NCBI RefSeq assembly: GCF_000281045.1
Contig: NW_008246088.1
Location: forward strand, 451,724-506,613
Source of the DNA: Saprolegnia diclina VS20
Taxonomy: Eukaryota; Oomycota; Saprolegniomycetes; Saprolegniales; Saprolegniaceae
DNA length: 54,890 bases
Reading direction: 5' to 3'
A program made the translations under genes and the position numbers. Under the pieces are notes generated by a model, which was given only the letters and a program-made list of their open reading frames with translations, was not told the DNA's origin and searched no databases. The stretch's first letter is position 1. Each line of letters opens with the position of its first letter. Below are positions 28,719-39,674 of this stretch, piece by piece.

Positions 28719-29454
28719 ATGAGCTCCATCTTTGAGGTCGAGCAGCTCCAAGCCAAGTACAATCGTACGTGCCCCTGCATAGCGCCGGGTTTCGCATAGT
28801 CTTCGTAGTCCCTCCTCGAAAGATCTACGAACTCCACGCTCGATTTCAAGCAGCGATCAAGGGGTATGCCTTTAGGAATACACCAGCGCGCTTCTCAGTG
28901 GTCTCTACCGTAGGGACATGCGCGACCCAAACGTCAATACGACGTACGTTCAAGTACAAAAGTAGCGTCCTTCTTTGCTCACCGGCGTAGAATTCTCACG
29001 GCGCTCCTTCGCTCGTGCATCGAGCCCAACACGACCGAGCCATCGTTTTCCCGGTTCGTCGAGCACTACACGGTACAAAAGACTCCGAGAAAACCTTAAG
29101 CGCAGTCGCATCGTCGTAGCTCTTCTCATCCGACAAGCTGCCCGACAAGCTGCAAGGTAGACACATGCATGTGGATGCTTCTGTCGCAACCTCATGACGC
29201 GCCCAGCAATCCACCAGTGGCTGCTGCTTATGGCCCACAAGGAGACGCCTACGAGCATGAACGATCTCTCTCCAAGCGACCTCCGAGGGATTCTAGCACC
29301 GTACTCGAGTGACCCTGCGCTCTTAAGCCTTCAGATCAACGACATGCTGCCGACGACCGAGTCGACGGGGCTGTCGGCAGCAGCCTTTGCATCGTACGTG
29401 ACGACGCGACGTCCCGTGCCGGAGCTCGCGACGATGTTGTCGCAAACCAAGTAA
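28719..29454 (+). CDS. Unrecognised 165-residue protein, 6 exons
   Basis: Exons 28719-28764, 28809-28863, 28914-28943, 28991-29072, 29120-29156 and 29207-29454 join in frame across introns of 44-50 nt. The protein begins MSSIFEVEQLQAKYNLPPRK and appears helical and soluble, with SFSRFVEHYTLFSSDKLPDK, AIHQWLLLMAHKE and LSPSDLRGILAPYSSDPALL. The C-terminal half (LSPSDLRGIL ... GLSAAAFASYV) has the spacing of a degenerate EF-hand pair, with the calcium ligands missing. I cannot name the family. Exon 3 has only 30 nt, so the gene could easily be missed by predictors. It is convergent with the ABCF gene (32 bp between stops) and divergent from the exonuclease gene. Confidence 0.62.
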
Positions 29455-29486
29455 AGGTGGATGGATGAATTTGGATTTTTAAACAC

Positions 29487-32363
29487 TTAGGCCTTCTTGG
29501 CAAACTGGAGCGCGCGCTTCTCGGCCTTCTTGGACTGGCTGTCGTGGATGCGCTCCTCCTCCTTCTCGGCCTTCTTCATAATGTCCTCGAGAATGCTGTT
29601 CTTGTATTCGTGGAACGTGCCCGGGTATGCGACGCAGTCCAAGTCGTCGACAACCCAGAGCGTACACCGAATGGCCTCAATGAGACGCGCGTCGTGCGTA
29701 ACGACAACGACGCCGCCGTCGTAGTGGTTGAGCGCTTCGCACAAGGCGTCGATCGACTCGATATCCAAGTTGTTGGTCGGTTCATCGAGCACGAGCACGT
29801 GCGGGTTGAGCAAGATGAGTTCGGCGAGCACGACACGCGCCTTCTGACCACCCGAAAGGAGACGGTTCTTGATCTCGTGCGCGTGACCTTCCAAGCCGAC
29901 CTTGCCGAGCAAGTTGCGCGCATCCTGGTACGTAATATCCTGGAAGAGGCGGCGGAGGTACTCGACAGGCGTCTCACCCATGGGCAGCTAAACATTGCCA
30001 TGAGCATCTCGCGAATAGACCACTGACGCAAGGTACCTTGTCGACAAAATGTTGGTTGTACACACCCATACGAAGGCGGCCGTTGCGACGGACTTCGCCT
30101 TCCTCGGGGTTGAGGTCACCCGTGATGATCTTGAGCAAGGTCGACTTGCCGACACCGTTGGGGCCGACAATGCAGACGCGCGAGTCCGTATCGATACCAA
30201 AGTCGACGTCCTTGAACAAGTACGGGGAGTTGCCGTACTTCCAGCTCACTTCGCGCACTTCGAGGATCGGCGGCGACAGCTGCGTGATCTCCTTGAACGA
30301 AAACTTGACCGTGTACTCGCGCGGGCGCTCGAGAAGGGCAAGCGTGTTACCACCGTCCTGTGCCGATTCGACGCTCGACTTGGCTTGCTTCTTGGCGGCG
30401 CGGGCACCAGGCTCGCGCTGCTTCTTGACAATGTCCGTCGCCTTCTTGGACGACGTACCCGACGCCTTGAGGTTGCGGAGCTGCTTTTGCTGCTTCTCCC
30501 ACGCCTTCTCGGCCTGCTTGCGCTTCTGGACCTCCATCTCGCGGAACATGTCGTAGTTGCCGCGGTACGGCGTAAGCTTCTTCTGGTCGAGGTGGAGGAT
30601 TTCACCGCAGACCGAGTTGAGGAAGTCGGCGTCGTGCGACACAATGAGCAGCGTCTTCTTCCACTTCTGGAGGTAATCGTCGAGCCAAATGACAGCGTTG
30701 AGATCCAAGTGGTTCGTCGGTTCATCAAGCATGAGCAACGTCGGCTCCACGTACAGCGCCTTGGCGAGCGAGATACGCATACGCCAACCACCGGAAAAGT
30801 CCTTGGTTGACTTCTCCTGCATCATCGAGTCGAAACCGAGACCGAAGAGAATACGGCGCGCGCGGGCTTCGGCAGCCGCCGCGTTCATGCCCGCAAGGAG
30901 CTCGTATACTTCATTCAAACTATGCCACAGAACGTCATGAGTTTTCCATGTCAACACCGGTTGGTATCGTCGTACCGCTGGTCGGCCTGCTCGCTTTCAC
31001 CATCTTCGAGCTTCTTCAAGAGGCTCTTTTCTTCTTCGAGAAGCGCCCAGCGCTCGGCGTCGGCCTTGAGGACGGCGTCAACGGCGCGCGTGTCGTCAGC
31101 GACAACTTCTTGCTCGACGTACAAGCAGTCGATCTTGGGCGGAATGCGGAGCTCGCCAAGCGCAATCATCTTGAGGATCGTCGTCTTACCTTGACCGTTG
31201 GGACCGACGAGACCGTACTTGCCGCCATGGTTGATGTGCAGCGACGCGTTGTCAAAGAGGAGCTTGTTGTGCGCGTTGATGGTGAAGTTGTCAATGTGGA
31301 TGTCCGTCGCGTTCTCCCAGTTGGCGTCTTCCGTGATCGCTTGCTGCGACACGGAGAACTGCTGCCCGTCGAGCGGGTTGGCCGCGCGGTGGTACTCGGT
31401 CTCGCGCTCGACGGCCTCGGCTTCTTCCTTGAGCTTGCGGCGCTCCTTGTTGCTGAGCTTCTTGTCCTTCTTTTCCTTCTTCTCCTTCTTGGGCTTCTTC
31501 TCTTCGCTGTCGTTATCGTCGTCATCGTCGTTGGCCGCGTTGGCTTCCTCCGTCTTTTCGAGCTCGGCGATGAGCGCGGCCTTCTTCTTGTCCTTCTTCT
31601 TATCCTTCTTCTTGGTCGCGACCTCCTCTTCCTCCTTGGCGGCCTCGGCCTTGGCGAGCTCTTCCATCATCGCCGCCTTCTTCTTGTCCTTCTTCTTGCT
31701 GCTCTTCTTGGCCGCGATGCTGGCGGCGGCCGCGGCGTACGGATCTTCCTCGTCTTCCGCTTCGTCTTCAGCCGCGACGACCGAGACGTCTTCTTCCTCG
31801 GCCTCTTCTTCCTCGACCTCATCCTCAGCAAACGCCTGCTTCTTGCCCTTCTTCTTGTCCTTCTTCTTGGACTTCATGCTGGCCGCGGCCTGGAGGTACG
31901 GGTCTTCCTCGTCCTCCTCGACGTCTTCGACGACGGCAATCTTCTCTTCCTCGTCGTCGTCGTCCGCGAACGACGCCTGCTTCTTGCCCTTCTTCTTGTC
32001 CTTCTTCTTGGACTTCATGCTGGCCGCGGCCTGGAGGTACGGGTCCTCTTCTTCCTCGACGTCTTCGACGACGATCTTCTCTTCCTCGTCATCATCATCG
32101 TCCGCAAAGGAGGCCTGCTTCTTGCCCTTCTTCTTGTCCTTCTTCTTGGAGGCCATGCTCGCCGCCACCTGGGCGTACGGGTCGACCTCTTCGACCTTGG
32201 GCGCGGGCTCGTCGTCCGAGTCGTCGCCCCGGCGCTTCCCGCCCTTCTTGCCCTTGGGCTCCTTCTTCCCCTTGCCGGCCTTGGGCGTCTCTTCCACGAC
32301 CTTGGCGGGCGCGGGCTCGTCGTCCGAGTCGTCGCCACGGCGATTGTTGCGCTTCCGGGCCAT
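29487..32363 (-). CDS. ABCF-family translation ATPase (ABCF1/ABC50-like) with lysine/acid repeat N-terminus, 929 aa
   Basis: Exons 30958-32363, 30037-30919 and 29487-29987 (introns 38 and 49 nt). The first ~340 residues are low complexity: four repeats built as [23 protein letters not shown] followed by acidic runs. Two ABC cassettes follow. Cassette 1 has [15 protein letters not shown] (Walker A), [16 protein letters not shown] (signature) and [13 protein letters not shown] (Walker B). Cassette 2 has [28 protein letters not shown] and [12 protein letters not shown]. There is no membrane domain, as expected of ABCF proteins. The charged N-tail with tandem C-terminal cassettes matches animal ABCF1, which binds eIF2 and ribosomes to stimulate initiation. 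The family (ABCF) is certain; orthology to ABCF1 rests on architecture. The C-terminus ends in a basic [15 protein letters not shown]. Confidence 0.9.
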
Positions 32364-32821
32364 CGCTCTCGACTTGTGAAAATGCGTCTGCTGGCCAAGA
32401 ACCCCGGGGCCCACGGAGCGCTCACTCTCCGCACTCTCTCTTACTTTAACCCAGATAAACATCCACTCTCGTCACACTTGGGCGTCGCGGCCTTGCATTT
32501 TATTCGGACGCTGATTGGCTATTATTTTGCGCCCCGACGAAGTTTCCCCGCGCCTTCGCGTGTCAACCGCACCGTCGAGTAGCTTTGCCCCGTCGCAGGC
32601 CACCGACTGAGGCTGGTCTTCTTAGTCAATGGCAGCGACTAAGACTAAGTCTAAGAAGACCAGCCATGCGCTGCAGGGGACAGGGGTGTCGACAATGCGA
32701 CGACTACCCAGCGATCTCCGGACCGAGCTGATAGCGGTACATACACTGTATTGCGGTAGGAGGAGCGGTCAAAAGAAATGTCAAGGACAGCATACAGAGG
32801 GTGTTGTGCTCTAAGGGGCGT
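32364..32821. other. Intergenic region between CLC 3' end and ABCF start
   Basis: About 460 bp between two - strand genes: the 3' end of CLC and the 5' end of ABCF. It holds a perfect inverted repeat (next entry). A small + frame starting at 32629 was examined and rejected. Confidence 0.5.
32611..32665. repeat. Perfect 15-bp inverted repeat with 25-nt loop
   Basis: GGCTGGTCTTCTTAG (32611-32625) is the exact reverse complement of CTAAGAAGACCAGCC (32651-32665). The loop carries short ACTAAG repeats. The hairpin lies ~157 bp past the CLC stop codon and ~250 bp upstream of the ABCF ATG, so it may sit in the CLC 3' UTR, act in the ABCF promoter, or be a small-RNA precursor. Confidence 0.85.
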
Positions 32822-35803
32822 CTAGTGCTCTTGGCGGCTGAAATGATACAATTCATCGCGCGTCACGAGACCGGCGAGCTCGCCCGACTTGGTCACCTAC
32901 CATTCGATTGAACAAGTACTTGACCAAATGAAAAAGTCCGTACAACGCAGAGCGACGAGAGGCCAAGGGACCGGAAGAGGCGGTAGGCTTGGGCGGCCGA
33001 GGCTTCGACTAGAGCACAAGGATGAGACGACGTCGACATATCTCAAGGTACTAGGAATCAAAAATGGAGATGGGTTGATGTAGCGCTCGAGGTTGATGAC
33101 GGTCTCGCGGTCGTTCTTGGAAAAATCGACGGCTTCGATTGAGTCTTCGCGGTCGTCGGCGTCAAAACTGCCGCGCAGGAGCTCGTCCCGCCACGCCGAC
33201 TTGTCGAGAAGCAGCGCCCCCAGTGTCGATCTAGTCGCCTCTTCAACAAACACTCAAGTAGCAAGGCTACCGTTGCAGTGTGCCAGCGAGGACAAGCGAC
33301 CCGGGTTCCTCAACAACGGCCCACGCATGGTCGTGCGTACATTCGATGAGCGTCTTGAGGAGCGTCCCCACCGTCTCGCGCTAAGAAACAACACATGAGT
33401 CCCGTGCAATGTGCAAATTTTGACGTACCTTGGAGAGGTATACGGGCTCGTCCTTCATCACATGGGCGACAGTAAACGTTTCAAACGCGTACGGCGGACT
33501 CCAATCCAAGAACGGGATGCCTCGTCCGTGGATATGCAAGTCGTACAAGCCCTAATCGCACCAACTGTTGCAGCCGAGCTCCCAGCATTGACATCAGTAC
33601 CGTGCTCAGCGAGTTGCCGACCCAGCGCGCCGACATGAGCGTCATCATGAGTGGCAGTGCGTACTGCAGATCTCCTACTCACACATCGTACTAGCATCGC
33701 TACCAAGTTGAAGCGTACCCGTCGCTTCCAAGAGGATGATCGTCAGCGAGATGGTCATGCGTGTGACGCCACCGAGCATCGCTGCCGCCCCGACAAGCGA
33801 GTAGGTGCTGAGATGCATGTAGTTGACGTCATCGGCCTGCATCTACTCGACCAAGACACGTTTAGTCGATTGAAAGCGACTAAAGTAGCGTGTACCAAGC
33901 CGCCAAAGAGGCGTCCGAGCGCGGCGCCGCTGAGAATACACGGGATGAAAACCCCGCCCGAGATGGCACTGCCAAACGTCAGTGCCGAGCCCTACCCAGT
34001 GTTAGATAATTGCATTTGAATATCGAGCGCTTACGAGAAAGAGGCAAAGGCCGTAGGCGAGCAGCGAGGCCGCGGTAAAGTCGGACGGTGCAGTCGCGAC
34101 TTCGCCAAAATGCAAGAGCTATGTAATACCGGCAGTCAGTTTTGCGACAGAAAGAAAAGGGAGAGATAGCCGTACCTGCTTGAGCGCCGTGTCGGGTGAC
34201 GTCAAGAAGAGACTCGCGAGATCGTTGTACTGGTTTGGACCACAGTAAAACTGCACCAACTAGCCCATATCCACTTGCGTTCCAGCAGCAAAATGACTCG
34301 AGATGCGTACCTCGGACCGCAGCTCGAGCTTCTCGGGGGCCGTCGCGATCGGCGTCGGCAGTGGCTTGCAGGACCCGAGGCCAAACGCGAGGCCAAACCA
34401 AAGAAACGAAACTCCGACACCGAGGCTCACGACGTGGAGCACTTTCAAAGGCGCTTTCATACTCTTCAAATTCCAGCGAAACATGAGAAGATGATTCAGG
34501 TGCGTATAAATGGCGCCGCAGATCCCGCCCTAGACAAATGTTAGCATCTCTGAATCAAATATGAGACCAAACCGCAATGCCCATGCCCACAAACACGAGG
34601 AGCTCATATGGCACGTACGCGGCCCGGTCGACGCTCGGGTCCGACATCTTGCCAAACGAGAAGAGGACCGATTTCTTTGCCTCCTCATTGAACGAGCCAC
34701 CGACAAAGACGTTGGTGCCAAACCCGACAAAGGCGGCCGTCATCGCACAGAAGAACGCGCGCCAAATGAGCTTGGGCGAGAGGAACGACGCGCCTTCTTC
34801 GAGGGCAAAGAGGACGCCGCCAATGGGCGCACCAAACGCCGCAGCGACGCCCGCCGCGGCACCGCACGTGACAAGGTCACGGACGTCCTTCTCTCGCAGC
34901 AACGTTATCTACACGAGTATCGCGGGTCATTCTAGATTAGAGATTGAGTGTACCCGCGCCGACTGCCAGCACTGGTACGTGCGCTTGGACGTCAACGTCG
35001 TGGCGACGATCGCACCACTGCGGAATAGTATGATGAGAAGGATGTGGTGGGCACTGGACAGCGGAGGAAGGGTACGTACATGTGGATGAGCGGCCCTTCG
35101 CGGCCGACTGGTAGCCCGCCGCCCACCGACATCATGATGCCCAAGGTCTACGAGCCGAGGAAGCGCATGAGCGATGGCGAGGATCGCATGTATCTGCAGG
35201 AGGACCTTGCAAATGAGCGTGGATGGGCTCATCCACGCTTTGACCAGGACGCCGTTGAGCGTGCTCTTGGTTTCAGGGATGCCCGACCCGGCAGCGGACG
35301 GCGCAAAGTACAGAATGACCGTGCTCGCCACGCCAACGAGCGTCGCATTGAAGAGGACGAGGAAGAGAAGCCCCGCGCCGGTATACGTTAGCCCGCTCTT
35401 TTCGTGCTCTAAGCGCAGGTGTCGTGAGCGCCATGCCGTTGTGATACGAGATTGTATGGCTTGTACCGAGGATGCCTCGAAGCTGCGTGTACTTCCAGTG
35501 GATGATCGAGCCCGTCGCGGTCGAGATGAAGATGGCAATGTAGGCTGTGATGACGCCAATGACAAAGCTCAGACACCATTTGAGGAACGCGCTCGTTGTC
35601 TCGTGGCCAAGGAACGACGAGATCAGCGACGTGGCCGTCGTCGGCGGCGGGTACTGCTGCAGTTGGCACTCCTGGCAGTTGCTATCGTTGTAGCACGCGG
35701 GCGAGTGCAGGTGGCCCGGCGAGTCGTACGGAACGAAGTCGACGCTCTCGTACTGCGGGCGCGCGGCCTCTTGCCGGCTAAGCGGGGCGTACGACGGCTT
35801 CAT
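32822..35803 (-). CDS. CLC-type chloride/proton exchanger (CLC-6/7-like), 16 exons, 746 aa
   Basis: Sixteen exons join in frame, introns 40-62 nt: 35467-35803, 35206-35408, 35080-35147, 34954-35017, 34573-34908, 34311-34529, 34176-34259, 34035-34118, 33896-33991, 33719-33842, 33601-33674, 33429-33551, 33271-33380, 33052-33230, 32944-33008, 32822-32896. All CLC anion-site motifs are visible. GSGIPE has Ser154, favouring chloride over nitrate. GREGPLIH has Glu197, the gating glutamate. [13 protein letters not shown] has Glu262 at the proton-glutamate position, the hallmark of exchangers and close to animal CLC-7. [18 protein letters not shown] lies downstream. A cytosolic pair of CBS domains follows (INPSPFLIP ... 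[16 protein letters not shown], ending [16 protein letters not shown]). The N-terminus (ending 112 residues before GSGIPE) has Cys-rich [11 protein letters not shown]. Expected location is endo-lysosomal/vacuolar, exchanging 2 Cl- for 1 H+ to support acidification. Confidence 0.9.
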
Positions 35804-36415
35804 GGCCAAGTCCTGCTATGCTGATGATGCTCTCAGGACGCCCAGGGATGTTGAGGATCCTTCGAACAAGAAGAACGGACGGCGTAAGTTCGGTTTTGTA
35901 GCTGGGTGTTTCATATTTTATGTATAAAGGATAAAGATCCATAAGACTAGAAACACCGACCTTGCAACCGTGTAGAGGATAAAAACACTGCACCAAGGGC
36001 CTCTACCATATGCATACAAATTTCAAGACAGTTCTGGACGCTGGGCTTTCATGCGGAGCGCAATCCCCAGCGCACATCTGCTTCATTTGTCGGTTTAACG
36101 TTGAGTGCGTCGTTTAACGTACTTTAGCCAACCGCGACAAGTGCGAGCAACGGGTTTTAACCGGGTCTGTCGAGCTTGGACTGGAGCGGCGGGGTGACGC
36201 AAGTGGCCGGTTCGGTCGACTATCCGGAAATTGAGTGGCGTGCGTCTAGCCAATTGCGCCCATGACGTGGCAGCTCCAGCGCCGTCTCCGAGCCTTGCCG
36301 ATCCTCGCAGCCGCAACACCACGCGCACCATTCCGCGAACTGTGCGCGTGGACATAAGGCAACGCGTAGAAGTCACCGAGTGCGATCTTTAGCAGGCACA
36401 CTACAACGCGCTGCC
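35804..36415. other. Divergent promoter region between CLC and MATE genes
   Basis: About 610 bp with no supported coding frame. Both flanking genes read outward, so both promoters must lie here. I see no clear Inr/FPR match. Confidence 0.45.
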
Positions 36416-38253
36416 ATGTCAACAATCGAGTCGACGCCGCTGCTGCATCCTACCTTCAATGCCTGGGCCGAAGGACTCGGTGTGATGCGCATGGCGCTGC
36501 CCTTGGTAACATATCGCTCGTCCAATCGAATTGTTAGAAACTGACGAGCGTAGATGGCGACGTTTGTGCTGGAGAGTCTTCCAACGCTGCTGGCACTAGC
36601 CATTGTTGGCCACCTCGACATGGCAGACGTCCAAGACTACGTTAGCGCCGCTGCCCTCTCGACAATGGTACACCGCCAAGAAGGATCTATACGTTCTGAG
36701 ATGTACAATAGCTCACTGCAGTGACGGGGATTTCGGTCGGGAATGGTCTCATCTCGGCCATGGATACACTGTGTTCCCAAGCCGTTGGCGCCAAGAAGTC
36801 TGAGCTGCTCGGGCTCCACCTGCGCACGGGTGTGCTCGTCGTCGGGTACCCTTGCACTCTATCGCTTTTGTCGACAGCCGCTCATATATGTGTAGAGCTG
36901 CATATGTGTTGATGGTACTCATCAATGTCAACGCTCAAGTTGTCCTCGAGACGCTTGGCCAGGACGCCAGAGTGGCTTCCTTCGCTGGCACCTACTCCCG
37001 CATCACGATCTTGGGGCTTCCTGGGCTCTATCTGTATGAGCTCGTAAAGCGCACGCTGCAGGCACAAAACATTGCGTCACCAATGGTGCACATTGCTCTC
37101 CTCAGCAATGGCATCTACGTTGCGCTCGCGTATCTCTTTTGCTACCACTCGCCCTTGGGTACGTCCAAGCCACTAAATGCTATCTCGATAACGAGTGACG
37201 AAGGTTTCTACGGCGCGGCATTTGCTTGGCTCGTCTCCAACTGGAGCCTCGCTCTTCTCACGCTTCTGTACCTCTGCGTCTCGTCCGCGCACCAATCCTG
37301 GGCACTGGACACCACGAGCTGGCGCCAAGCAAGCATGCATGCGCCTGCCTTTTTGCAGCTCGGGGCCGCAGGTATGCATATTGCGATGCAACAGCGTAGC
37401 TACTATTGTGTTAGGCATGGCGATGATGCTCATGGAATGGTGGGCGTTCGAGCTCATGGCGCTCCTCGCGGGCATGCTCGTCCATCCTGCCGTGGCCATT
37501 AGTGTTCACGCCGTACAACGCGCGTCTCATGTATGTATCCTGCTCACCATTGGCTCGTCTAGATCGTCGCCAACGTCTCGTCATCGGTCTACAGTATCTT
37601 TCTCGGGGTCTCGGTGGCCACGGGCGTCCGCGTCGGGCAGTTGATTGGCGCCGACAACGTTGCGCACGCCAAGCACATGTCGACGCTCGGGCTCGCGCTC
37701 ACTGCAGCCACCGGCGTGTTCGTCGGTACGTCACGCACCCTCTGTATGGATGTATCACCGCATCTCGCGTAGCTCTTGGACTCGTGGCGGCACGGGCATA
37801 CATCCCAACCTGGATCGTCAACGACCCGACAACGATTGCGTAGACACTGCGTTGATATATTGACATTTCAAGAATATGCTCGTAGACAAGCGCAGGACAC
37901 GCTGCTGGTGCTCGCGATCTTCGAGGTGCTCGATGGCGTCAACTGCACGGCCAAGGGCATTCTACGCGCCATGGGCAAGCAGCATCTCGGTACCACTGTC
38001 GCACGCGGCCATGACGTTATTGTACATGGTGCGACTAGGTGTTTACGTCAGCCTCTTTGCCTACTATGTGGTGGGCGTACCGCTGGCGGCTCTTCTCGGG
38101 CTCTACTACGCTGTGGGGGTCGCCGGTCTTTGGGTCGGTCTTGCAGCGGGTGTCTCCTTCTCGGCGCTGACGCTCACGGGCATCGTTCTGTACCCGGGCA
38201 ACTGGTCTACGATAGTCAACCATGCGACCAAAGCGTCGATGTCCCTCGCATAA
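36416..38253 (+). CDS. MATE-family multidrug/toxin extrusion transporter, 10 exons, 471 aa
   Basis: Exons 36416-36505, 36554-36667, 36712-36845, 36896-37158, 37204-37371, 37415-37512, 37563-37725, 37773-37839, 37886-37989 and 38039-38253 join in frame. MATE landmarks appear twice, as expected for the two six-helix bundles: GNGLISAMDTLCSQAVGAKK in the first half and GVSVATGVRVGQLIGADNV in the second. Between them are LGLPGLYLYELVKRTLQAQN and MAMMLMEWWAFELMALLAGM, typical of eukaryotic MATE/SLC47 proteins. MATE transporters export organic cations and other small molecules by proton or sodium antiport. Length is near the usual 450-500 residues. The acceptor of intron 2 was placed at 36711 because the downstream CAG at 36721 would bring an immediate stop. 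The stop lies 74 bp from the convergent IFT38 gene. Confidence 0.85.
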
Positions 38254-38327
38254 TCGCTCGTGTCGACTGTACACAAATCTGTATAACCTCGTTATTCACA
38301 GAGTTACATGCTATATATCGTTGAGCT

Positions 38328-39674
38328 CTAAAAGTCAGGGTCCGAGTCAGAACCCGACTCGGACGCGCCCGAGCCGGACTTGGATCCGTTCGACTCGACC
38401 TCCGAGCCTGAGCCGGACTCGTCGTCGTTGTCGATCGAGTCGGCGACCGAAACTTCGTCCTCGCTCTCGTCGTCTTCTGACCCTTTGGCCGCTTTGGCCG
38501 TTGCCGACGACTTGGCAACGACGGCGGGCGTGTCGTCGTCTTCACTCTCGTCGTCTTCACTTTCGTCTTCGCTTTCGGACGAGTTGACATTGGCATTCGC
38601 CTTGCTCTTGCGCCGACCGTCGGGTTGGTCCTTGCTCACCTTGGCCATCGAGCTCTGCTGCTGCTGGTTGCTCTTGGCGTCGTGGTCGGAGCTCGGCAGT
38701 GGCGCGTCGCCGGGCTCCTCTTGTTCGCCGCGCAAAATCGCGAGTTCGTCGTCGCGGAACTTTTTCTGCATCTTCTTGAGCGTCCGGTCGTTCTCTTGCA
38801 GCTTCTTGAGCTCGCGGTCGTTGTGCAAGTCGAGCTCGCGCTGGAGGTAGTCGAGGTTGCGGAAGCGCTCGCAGTAGATCGCATACTGGCGCTCCAGCTC
38901 CTTCTCGAGCTTCTCGTACTCGTCCATGAACGCTGGGCGGACGTTCTGGAGCGACTTGAGTCGCTTCTCGCTGCGCTCGAGGTCGCCTTGGGCTTTCTTG
39001 ATCTTGGCGCTCAGCGCCTTCTCTTCCGCGTCGAGCTCGGCGCACTGCCGCTCCATGCTCTCGACGTTCTCAGAGACGCCTGCGATGAGCTCCTTGATGG
39101 ACTTTTCGAGAAACTTGTGCTCGGCCGTCGCCTCGAGGTTGGACGAGACCGTGTCGAGGAACCGAAGCGCATTCGAGCGCGCCTCACGGACGTCGAGTTC
39201 GTTCTCGAGCAGGTCAAAGAGCTTGGCACCGCAGTCAGTAATCTCGGCCGAGAGGGCGCGCGTGGCCTTGGCGTCCTTGAGCTTGGAGCCGAGGAGGCTC
39301 TTGGTCGAGACCTCGTCGTCGTCGGTCTCGAGGCTCGACGGGTCGATGCGCGACGCTTCGTAGAGCACCTTGGCGACCTTGAGGAGCTCTTTCACCGCAA
39401 AGCCGTCGGCCGCATACAGCTTCTTGGGGTTGAGGCGGATGCGCGCCTTGTTGAAGAACTCGGACGTGACCGAAGTCAGGAACGTAATGCGGTCTTCCTC
39501 CGTGTCGATCTCCTCCGTGACGCTCGAGCTCGGGTCGTACTTTTTCGCCATCCAGTAGAGGAGGTCCGACACGAGCTCAAAGTTGGGCGTCCGGAAGTTC
39601 TCGACCGAGACGGGCCGCGGGTACCCCAGCGCCCGCATCATCTCGGTCAGGTTGCGCAACTCGCGGAAGGACAT
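38328..39674 (-). CDS. CLUAP1: Intraflagellar transport protein IFT38 / CLUAP1, 448 aa
   Basis: An intronless frame. ATG 39674 gives [20 protein letters not shown], almost identical to the animal CLUAP1 start ([20 protein letters not shown]); a 12-residue upstream extension is therefore leader. Further matches are [18 protein letters not shown], the segment [29 protein letters not shown] and [20 protein letters not shown]. The N-terminal ~130 residues form the calponin-homology-like domain used to bind IFT80/tubulin partners, the middle (~150-330) is coiled coil, and the C-terminus is a long acidic Ser/Asp/Glu tail ending [11 protein letters not shown], as in other CLUAP1 proteins. It is an IFT-B complex subunit needed to build flagella; here presumably those of zoospores. 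A CGACT-rich repeat cluster lies just upstream. Confidence 0.95.
   Translation of the reverse strand: [448 protein letters not shown]

Noticed and set aside
30807-32582. 591-codon + strand frame antisense to the ABCF N-terminus
   Set aside because: A hydrophobic-looking artefact of reading lysine/acid repeat codons backwards.
32629-32911. A two-exon + strand frame (MAATKTKSKKTS...) ending [14 protein letters not shown], resembling a small histone-fold protein
   Set aside because: Its second half is exactly antisense to the last CBS-domain exon of the CLC gene, whose protein match is convincing. The apparent helix is a shadow.
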